Positions 54,477-60,994 of a DNA stretch of 64,000 nt are shown one piece after another. Made by a program: the position numbers and the translations under genes. How positions within the stretch are numbered: position 1 is the first letter of the stretch; each line of letters begins with the position of its first letter. Source of the stretch: Microcystis elabens FACHB-917 (lineage in GTDB: Bacteria > Cyanobacteriota > Cyanobacteriia > PCC-6307 > Cyanobiaceae); NCBI RefSeq assembly GCF_014698445.1, contig NZ_JACJSZ010000010.1:1-64000 (forward strand), written 5' to 3'. Under the pieces are notes generated by a model that saw nothing but the letters and a program-made list of their open reading frames with translations, was not told where the DNA came from and did no database searches.

Positions 54477-55400
54477 TTGACCACCCCCGCACCGGCAGCG
54501 ATCACCCTCTTCGGAGCCACCAGCCCGAGCGGCCAGGCTCTGGTCGCCCTGGCGGCGGGGCGGGAGCTGGTGGTGGCGGGCCGACGGACGCCGCTGCCCC
54601 CGGCCGGCGGCGGCGAAGCACCGCGCTTCCTTCCCTGCGACCTGGAGGACCCCGGCGCCGGGGCCGAGGTGCCGGCGGGACTGCTGATCAGCTTTGCCCC
54701 GATCTGGTCGTTCGCCCCCTGGCTGGAGCGCTGGGCCGGCCGGGACCCGGCCGGTTTCGGCCGGCTGCAGGGGGTGGTGGCCTGCTCCTCCTCCTCGGTG
54801 ATCACCAAGCGCTTCGCCGCCAATCGCTTCGACCGCGATCTGGTGCGGCGGCTGCGGCTGGCGGAGGAGTCGCTGACCCGAACCTGCGCGGCCCATGACC
54901 GACCCCTGCGGATCCTGGCCCCCACCCTCATCTACGGCCAGGCCGGTTCCCTCGGCGATCGCAACCTGAGCCGGCTGCGCCAGTTGCTGCGCCGCCTGCC
55001 CGTGCTGCCCCTGCCTGGCGAAGGAGGGCTGCGCCAGCCCATCCACTGCCGCCAGCTCGCCGCCGTGGCCCTGCACCTGGCGGACCGGCTGGCCGAGGAC
55101 GGCTTCGACCCGTCCCAGCCGGTGCACCTCCCCCTCGGCGGCGACGACACCCTCACCTACGCGGCCATGCTCCGGCGCCTGCAGGACGCCACCGATCCGG
55201 GGGATCGGGCCCGCCATTGCCGGCTGCTGCACCTGCCGCCACGCCTGTTCCTCTCCCTCGCCGCCCCGCTGCTGCTGCTCTCCCCGAAACGCTTCGAGGC
55301 GGTGCTGCGCATGGCCGCTGACCTGGCGGGCTTCACCCCGGCCCATCGCTTCCTGGGGGGATCCCCCGAACCCTTTCCCGTGCTGCCGCTGGTGCCATGA
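54477..55400 (+). CDS. Divergent NAD-dependent epimerase/dehydratase-like SDR
   Basis: 307 residues from TTG 54477. It has a Rossmann start (ITLFGATSPSGQALVALAAG) and the SDR continuation LRILAPTLIYGQAGSLGDRN, then LRQPIHCRQLAAVALHLAD, as in the epimerases paired with WbpL/WecA-like transferases. However, the Tyr-x3-Lys expected after VVACSSSSVITKRFA is absent: the segment reads RFDRDLVRRLRLAEE. It may be inactive or use other residues. It overlaps the initiating transferase gene by ATGA, so the pair probably works together. Confidence 0.8.
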   Translation: MTTPAPAAITLFGATSPSGQALVALAAGRELVVAGRRTPLPPAGGGEAPRFLPCDLEDPGAGAEVPAGLLISFAPIWSFAPWLERWAGRDPAGFGRLQGVVACSSSSVITKRFAANRFDRDLVRRLRLAEESLTRTCAAHDRPLRILAPTLIYGQAGSLGDRNLSRLRQLLRRLPVLPLPGEGGLRQPIHCRQLAAVALHLADRLAEDGFDPSQPVHLPLGGDDTLTYAAMLRRLQDATDPGDRARHCRLLHLPPRLFLSLAAPLLLLSPKRFEAVLRMAADLAGFTPAHRFLGGSPEPFPVLPLVP

Positions 55401-56335
55401 CCCATCTGCACGGTGCGGCCTTCCTGCTGCTGGGGGCCGGCCTCGGGGCGCTGCTGCTGCACCGGCTGCTGCCCCTGCTGCGGCGCCGGCTGGTGGATCA
55501 GCCCAACGCCCGCAGCTCCCATCAGCGGCCCACCCCCAGGGGCGGGGGCCTGGCCTTCGTGATCGTGGGCAGCGGACTGGCTCCCCTGGCGGGAGAGGGC
55601 TGGCCGGCCTGGGTTCCCCTGATCGGGCTGCCGCTGGCTCTGGTGGGCCTGCTGGACGACCGGCTCGATCTGCCGGCCGCCTGGCGCTATGGCGTGCAGA
55701 TCGCCACAGCCCTGGCCCTGGTGGCAATCACCCCCCTCGCCCTGCCCTGGTGGCTGGTGCCGTTGGCGGTTTTCGCGGCGACGGCGGTGATCAACTTCGT
55801 CAATTTCAGCGACGGCCTCGATGGGCTCGTCGCCGGCTGCGTCGCGGTGCTGCTGACGGTGGCCGCCCTGGCCATTGGCCCCGCCGGCGGCAGCGCCCTG
55901 CTGCCGCTGATCGGGGCCCTGCTCAGCTTCCTGGCCTGGAACTGGAGTCCGGCACGGGTGTTCATGGGGGATGTGGGGAGCACCTTCCTGGGGGCGGTGA
56001 TCGCCGGCATGGTGCTGCAGCAGGCCACACCGGAGCTGGCCCTGGGCCTGCTGCTGGCGGGCTTCCCGCTGCTGGGGGACCCCTGCCTGTGTGTGCTGCG
56101 CCGGCTGGCCGCGGGCCATCCGATCTTCCAGGCCCATCGTCTGCACCTCTACCAGCGCCTGCATCAGGCCGGGTGGCCCCATGCCCGGGTGGCCCTGCTT
56201 TACATCGGCGCCACCGGCCTGCTGGGAGCAGCCCTGCTGCTCAGAGGCCTGCCCCTGGAGATCCTCGTGCTGCTGCTGGAGCTGGCTCTGGGCCTGTGGC
56301 TCGATCGGCACCTGGCGATCCCCTTCTCACCGTGA
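55397..56335 (+). CDS. WecA/WbpL-type polyprenyl-phosphate sugar-1-phosphate transferase
   Basis: 312 residues, nearly all hydrophobic (about ten spans). It starts glycan assembly by moving a HexNAc-1-P type group from a UDP-sugar to undecaprenyl phosphate. MraY/WecA family motifs: RSSHQRPTPRGGGLAF, ALVGLLDDRLDLPAAWR, INFVNFSDGLDGLVAG (usually NxxDGxDGL, so NFSDGLDGL fits) and ARVFMGDVGSTFLGAV; HRLHLYQRL gives the late HxxH-like block. It is the only initiating transferase seen in the locus and is coupled to the SDR upstream. Confidence 0.93.
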   Translation: MTHLHGAAFLLLGAGLGALLLHRLLPLLRRRLVDQPNARSSHQRPTPRGGGLAFVIVGSGLAPLAGEGWPAWVPLIGLPLALVGLLDDRLDLPAAWRYGVQIATALALVAITPLALPWWLVPLAVFAATAVINFVNFSDGLDGLVAGCVAVLLTVAALAIGPAGGSALLPLIGALLSFLAWNWSPARVFMGDVGSTFLGAVIAGMVLQQATPELALGLLLAGFPLLGDPCLCVLRRLAAGHPIFQAHRLHLYQRLHQAGWPHARVALLYIGATGLLGAALLLRGLPLEILVLLLELALGLWLDRHLAIPFSP

Positions 56336-56818
56336 ACGGGCAGTAGCCTCACCGCTCAAGGTATGGACAGGTTCATGATCGATCCCGCCCTTCAGCGACG
56401 CCATCTTCGGCCTCCCCTCCATCGCAGGCCTTCGTCACGCGATGAAGTGAAAGAATGATCATCGTGAATACAACATCATTAGAAGAACATCATGAAATGA
56501 GGGCCTCACGCTCTCCGTCCATCACCGTCGGCCATCGCCTGGAGCCATCCCCTTCAAGCGTCGCCCGGACGGGACTATTGACAGGGGGCCGTCATTGAGT
56601 CGTGGCAACTCAGGAGTCCACATGGCCGGCCTGATCGATCCGATGCGAAGTCCTTTTCCCCACCTCCCCCTTCCCATTGCCCCTGCCTACCCATATTTTT
56701 CATCCACAGCCTTCACCCCTCCAGCAGCCAGCCTTCCTGAGCTGAATGATGATGGCCGCGCCAGCTGTCAAATCGCCCCTGGATGGCCTGATTCGTCGAT
56801 CACCGCCGACCTCAACGC
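56336..56818. other. 483-base gap with low-GC core, no gene recognised
   Basis: Between the initiating transferase and the dehydratase gene. The first and last thirds have near-local GC, but about 56440-56515 drops to roughly 45% and repeats ATCAT/ACATCAT words. A TTGACA at 56578-56583 is a possible -35 without a good -10. A 75-codon frame (56595-56822) is present but shows no domain and no protein-like codon bias. It probably contains the promoter of the dehydratase-exosortase transcript. Confidence 0.5.
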
Positions 56819-58756
56819 TTGATTTCCCCGTTCTCCTTCCTTCGCTACGTACAGAAGCAGCTGCTGGCGCGCCGGCTGCTCCTGGTGGTGTTCGACGGCC
56901 TGTTGATCGTCCTGGCCTATCTCGGGGCCTTCATCCTGCGGCTGCCGGATGTCACCGCCCTCAAGGACTTCCTGCCCTACACCATCCAGCTGCTGCCCCT
57001 GGCCGTCCTCACGGGCCTTCCCGTCCTGGTGGTCTCGGGCTGGTACCGGGGGCTCACCCGTTACGCCGGCAGTCACTCCCTCTACGGCCTGGTGCCGCGC
57101 TCGGGCGCGATGGTGCTGACCCTGCTGCTGATCAGCACCCTGATCGGTGGCGTCCAGCCGCCCCGTTCCTTCTGGATCCTCTACTGGCTGCTGTTCACCG
57201 GCGGGGCCATCGCCAGCCGCATCGTTCTGAGGGATCTTCTGATCCATCACCTCGACCAGCGGCAGAACCAAGCCACTGGGGGCTCCCGGGGTGACGCCAC
57301 ACTGATCTACGGCGCCGGATCCTCCGGCATGGGTCTGATGCAGGCCCTGCGCAACGACCCCCGTTTCCGGATCGTCGGCTTCCTTGATGACGCCGAGGCC
57401 CTGCACGGCAGGACCCTCCAGAACATGGCCATCCACTCACCATTGCGGCTTCCCAGGCTGATCGAACGCCACGGGGTGCGCAAGGTCCTGCTCGCCATGC
57501 CGACCATGTCGCGACGCCGCAAGCGGCTGCTCGTGGATCAGCTCACCCACCAGGGCCTGGAGGTGCTTTCGATCCCCTCCCTGGCCCAGATGGCCACGGG
57601 CCAGAGGATCGTTTCCGACCTGCAGCCGGTGGCGATCGAGGATCTGCTCGGCCGTGAACCCTCCAACCCCGACCCGGGGCTGCTCAAGGCCGGCGTCGAG
57701 GGCAAGGTGGTCATGGTGACGCGAGCTGGCGGTTCGATCGGCAGCGAGCTGTGCCGTCAGGTCGTCGCTCTGGGGGCCTCCCGGCTGCTGCTGGTCGAGC
57801 GCAATGAATTCGCCCTCTACGCCATCGAGCGGGAGCTGGGCTCGCCGCCGTGCGACGTCGAGCTTCACGCCATCCTCGGCGATGCCTGTGACGCGGATCG
57901 CCTCACCCTGGTCTGTCGCCGGCACGGGGTCGACACGATCTTCCATGCCGCCGCCTACAAGCATGTGCCGCTGGTGGAAGCCAACCTCTGCGCGGGCATC
58001 GCCAACAACATCGGTGCCACCGAGGCCGTGATCGCCGCCACCCGGGCCACGGGCGTCAGCCGCCTTACCCTGATCTCCACCGACAAGGCCGTTCGCCCCA
58101 CCAACGTGATGGGGGCCAGCAAGCGCATCTGCGAACTGCTGATCCAGGCCGCCGCCGCCGAGATCGGCCCGGGTGGCCCGATCCTCTCGATGGTCCGCTT
58201 CGGCAACGTGCTGGGCTCCTCCGGCTCGGTGATCCCCCTGTTTCACCAGCAGATCTCCAAAGGCGGGCCGGTCACCGTCACCCATCCGGCCATCACGCGC
58301 TACTTCATGACCATCCCGGAGGCCGTCCAGCTGGTCCTGCAGGCCACCGGCATGGCCGTCGGCGGCGACCTGTTCCTGCTGGACATGGGCGAGCCGGTGC
58401 GGATCGCCGACCTTGCCCGCCAGATGATCGAGCTCTCCGGCCTGAGGGTGCGGGACGAGCACAACAGCGACGGCGACATCGCCATCCAATACACCGGCCT
58501 TCGGCCGGGCGAAAAGCTCTACGAGGAGCTCCTGATCAGCGCCGCCGACCAACCCACCCAGCACCCGCTGATCCGCCGGGCCACCGAACCCCATCGGGAC
58601 AGCGAGCAGCTGCGGCCCCTGATCCAGCAGCTGCATGAGGCGCTGGCCCAGTGGGACGAAACCACCACCAGCCAGCTGCTGCGCCGCCTCGTCCCGGAAT
58701 ACGATCCCAATGAAGCGGCTCCGGCCTCCCCTCTGGTCGACGCCCTGGCCCGATGA
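56819..58756 (+). CDS. FlaA1/CapD-type nucleotide-sugar 4,6-dehydratase, altered NAD motif
   Basis: 645 residues from TTG 56819. Four membrane spans open the protein (LLLVVFDGLLIVLAYLGAFI on), then a first Rossmann-like domain (ATLIYGAGSSGMGLMQAL) and the catalytic SDR domain. The family converts UDP-GlcNAc to UDP-4-keto-6-deoxy-GlcNAc (PglF/WbpM). TLISTDKAVRPTNVMGASKR (Thr421-Asp422-Lys423) is conserved, as are HAAAYKHVPLVE and FGNVLGSSGSVIPLF. But the dinucleotide-binding motif reads VTRAGGSIG where the family has VTGAGGSIG: Arg302 (CGA) instead of Gly. It overlaps the exosortase gene by ATGA. Confidence 0.93.
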   Translation: MISPFSFLRYVQKQLLARRLLLVVFDGLLIVLAYLGAFILRLPDVTALKDFLPYTIQLLPLAVLTGLPVLVVSGWYRGLTRYAGSHSLYGLVPRSGAMVLTLLLISTLIGGVQPPRSFWILYWLLFTGGAIASRIVLRDLLIHHLDQRQNQATGGSRGDATLIYGAGSSGMGLMQALRNDPRFRIVGFLDDAEALHGRTLQNMAIHSPLRLPRLIERHGVRKVLLAMPTMSRRRKRLLVDQLTHQGLEVLSIPSLAQMATGQRIVSDLQPVAIEDLLGREPSNPDPGLLKAGVEGKVVMVTRAGGSIGSELCRQVVALGASRLLLVERNEFALYAIERELGSPPCDVELHAILGDACDADRLTLVCRRHGVDTIFHAAAYKHVPLVEANLCAGIANNIGATEAVIAATRATGVSRLTLISTDKAVRPTNVMGASKRICELLIQAAAAEIGPGGPILSMVRFGNVLGSSGSVIPLFHQQISKGGPVTVTHPAITRYFMTIPEAVQLVLQATGMAVGGDLFLLDMGEPVRIADLARQMIELSGLRVRDEHNSDGDIAIQYTGLRPGEKLYEELLISAADQPTQHPLIRRATEPHRDSEQLRPLIQQLHEALAQWDETTTSQLLRRLVPEYDPNEAAPASPLVDALAR

Positions 58757-59691
58757 GCAACACCATCGAGCGACTCACTGGCACCCTCCTGCAGCGGGTT
58801 CCCCCCGCCTGGAAGGCCGCGATCCCGGCCGTTCCTCCGCCCACCCCCCGCAACCTCTGGCTGGCCCTGGCCGCCGCCGTCGCGATCCAGAACGTCGCCG
58901 TCTTCCAGAGCAGCCAGAGCGAGCACATCACCGTCTTTGCCGTGCTGGTGTGGGGGGGGGCGGTGATCTGCATGGAGGACCAGTTCGAGGACCTCCGGCC
59001 CGGTCCGGCAGGCTGGGGACTGGTCATCGGCAGCCTGCTTCTGCTCTGGGTCCTGGCCCGCTCGGCCCTGATCCTCCACTGGGACGGCCTGCTGTTCGCC
59101 CTGGCGCCGATCGGCGGCCTCGCCCTGGGTCTGATGGCGGAGAAACCGGCCCGCCTGGGGCGTTTCCGCGATCCCCTGCTCTGTCTGATGCTGCTGCCTG
59201 GCTTCGCCCTGCTGATGCGCACCCTGCCGGAAGCCCCCATCAGCCTGCTGACGGCGCGCCTGTCCGGCCTCTGGCTGAGCGTGCTCGGACTCGACGTGAC
59301 CGTGAACGGTCGCAGTGTCCTGCTGCCCGGTGGCGGGGTGCGAGTGCTGGGGCCCTGCAACGGGGTGGACCTGATGGCCCAGATCCTCTGCGTGGGCGTC
59401 ATCTTCCTGCTGGCCTTTCCGATCCGCTCCCGGATCAGCCGCGCCGTGGTGCTGCTGGTGGCACCGGTGATCGGGCTGATCTGCAACACCTTCCGCATTG
59501 CGCTGCTGGCCGTGTTCGCGGGCAACGGCCACTCCAAGGGGAGCTGGCTGTTCGATTTCTTCCACGAGAGCACCGGCTCCCTGGTCTTTTCCGGGGTGGC
59601 GGTGCTGGTCTTCGGCATGGTCTACATGCGGTTGCTGGAGCGGGAGCTTCCCCCCCTGCCCTCCCCGCCGCAACCGGGGGAGGGCGCGTGA
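58753..59691 (+). CDS. xrtA-like: Cyanoexosortase A
   Basis: 312 residues with about eight spans. Exosortases are membrane Cys transpeptidase-like enzymes that recognise PEP-CTERM tails of surface proteins, typically encoded in exopolysaccharide loci. The presumed catalytic residues are Cys202 in GPCNGVDLMAQ, Arg248 in CNTFRIALLAV and His271 in FFHESTGSLVF. The cyanobacterial type (cyanoexosortase A) normally has an associated small protein next to it, as here, although that gene looks frameshifted. ATGA overlap upstream and GTGA overlap downstream. No PEP-CTERM substrate gene is seen in the window. Confidence 0.9.
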   Translation: MSNTIERLTGTLLQRVPPAWKAAIPAVPPPTPRNLWLALAAAVAIQNVAVFQSSQSEHITVFAVLVWGGAVICMEDQFEDLRPGPAGWGLVIGSLLLLWVLARSALILHWDGLLFALAPIGGLALGLMAEKPARLGRFRDPLLCLMLLPGFALLMRTLPEAPISLLTARLSGLWLSVLGLDVTVNGRSVLLPGGGVRVLGPCNGVDLMAQILCVGVIFLLAFPIRSRISRAVVLLVAPVIGLICNTFRIALLAVFAGNGHSKGSWLFDFFHESTGSLVFSGVAVLVFGMVYMRLLERELPPLPSPPQPGEGA

Positions 59692-60357
59692 TCACCCCTC
59701 CCCTGCTGGTGCGGTGGTACGGCACGCTGGCCACCATCGCCGCCCTGCTGGCGGCCCAGGCCATCGTGATGCCGCGCTGGCCCGGCGGCTCCCCGCGCCC
59801 TGCCGGCCGACCAGCTGGAGGAGGCTCTCCGGGCCCGGCTGCTGCCGGCGACGACGGCCGGTCCAGGCCCCACCTCCCCCTGGCCGGCGAAGCGCAGCTA
59901 CGAACTGGCCACGTCGGCACCGGTGGTCCTGCCCCTGCGGGAGGGTTTCGAGCTGACCCTGATGGCCGGCGAGGTGCGGCAGCGGTTCAACTTCCAGGCC
60001 GGTGCCATCGGCCGGGACCATGCCAGCCTGAAGCTGCGCCAGCGACGCATCCTGGGCACGCCCGTACCGACGGCGCAGGGCCTGGCCCAGGATCGCCCCA
60101 CTCTCCAGACCTGCCTGGTGGCCGTCCCCGGCCTGGAGCGGTCCTTCGGGGTCACCCGTGAACAGCTCACCACCCTGGCCGATCATCGGGCGGCCGGCCG
60201 CCAGGCCGCCATCGAGCGTGTGATCGGGCTCCAGCCCAGCCGCACCTATGCCTGCACCCTGATCAGCCTGCGCGGGCCCAAGGGGGAGCCCCCCTCCGAC
60301 CGCCTCTGGAAGCAGGTGCTGGCCGAGGTGGAGCCGGTGCTGCGAACCCGGACGTGA
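59688..60357 (+). pseudogene. Cyanoexosortase A-associated protein, apparently frameshifted
   Basis: GTG 59688 overlaps the exosortase stop (GTGA) and opens a typical N-terminus: LLVRWYGTLATIAALLAAQA then IVMPRWPGG, a membrane anchor. From about 59780 the expected continuation is in another frame: LPADQLEEALRARLLPAT, PAKRSYELATSAP, then VVLPLREGFELTLMAGEVRQ and RFNFQAGAIGRD to the stop at 60357. The first frame continues as low-complexity text to 60161. One extra base (or two missing) between about 59770 and 59805 restores a single protein of about 220 residues. This is a real pseudogene or a sequencing error in a C-rich stretch. Confidence 0.8.
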
Positions 60358-60394
60358 CCACAGCGGACAGCAGCCACCCCCGGGGGGAACGCTG

Positions 60395-60985
60395 ATGGTG
60401 GGCCCCCTGCGGCGATTGCTCCTGGGTCTGCGGCGGACCGACCGGCCCCTGCCGCCGCTGCTGGACCGCGCCCTGCCCTGCAACTGGGTACTCACCGGCC
60501 AGCTGGCCATCGGCCCCATGCCGCGCTGCGACAGGCACTGGCAGCAGCTGGAGGAGGCCGGGATCCGCAGCCGCTTCAGCTGCTGCTACCCGGAAGAGGA
60601 GAGCGCCCTGATCGTTCCCCCTGGCTGGAGGAGCGAGCGCGTTTCCCTGCCCGACCACAGGCAGCAGGAACCGCTGCTTCCGGAAAGACTCGCCCTGGCC
60701 CTGGCGAGGGCGGAAGCCCTTGTGGGCGCGGCCGCTCCCGTCTATCTGCACTGCATGGCGGGCTATCAGCGCTCCCCGCTGCTGGCCGTTGGCCTCACGG
60801 CCCGGCTGCGCGGCATCGACCCGCTGGCGGCCCTGGCCTGGGTGCGCCGCTGTCACCCGATGGCCATGCCGATCTACGACCACCTGGTGATGCTCGAGAC
60901 GCTGCTTGCAGTCCGGCCGGCTCCCGCTGAGGAACGGCACACGGGCTCGGTCGGGCCCCGCCTGGGCGAAGGCAGGGGGCCCTGA
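60395..60985 (+). CDS. Dual-specificity/tyrosine phosphatase-like protein
   Basis: 196 residues from ATG 60395. The phosphatase loop is VYLHCMAGYQRSPLLAVGL: Cys120-x5-Arg126 followed by Ser, the CX5R signature. An upstream Asp87 (SLPDHRQQEP), 33 residues before, could be the general acid. The N-terminal part has LPCNWVLTGQLAIGPMPR, like the start of DSP-type folds. It is transcribed toward the Wzc-like kinase on the other strand with a 9-base space, which suggests that it may dephosphorylate that kinase; it is not a Wzb-type low-molecular-weight phosphatase. Confidence 0.8.
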   Translation: MVGPLRRLLLGLRRTDRPLPPLLDRALPCNWVLTGQLAIGPMPRCDRHWQQLEEAGIRSRFSCCYPEEESALIVPPGWRSERVSLPDHRQQEPLLPERLALALARAEALVGAAAPVYLHCMAGYQRSPLLAVGLTARLRGIDPLAALAWVRRCHPMAMPIYDHLVMLETLLAVRPAPAEERHTGSVGPRLGEGRGP

Positions 60986-60994
60986 ACCGGGACC

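Noticed and set aside
56595-56822. A 75-codon open frame in the 483-base gap
   Set aside because: It shows no domain, no coupling and no conserved-looking segment, and its codon use does not resemble real genes around it.
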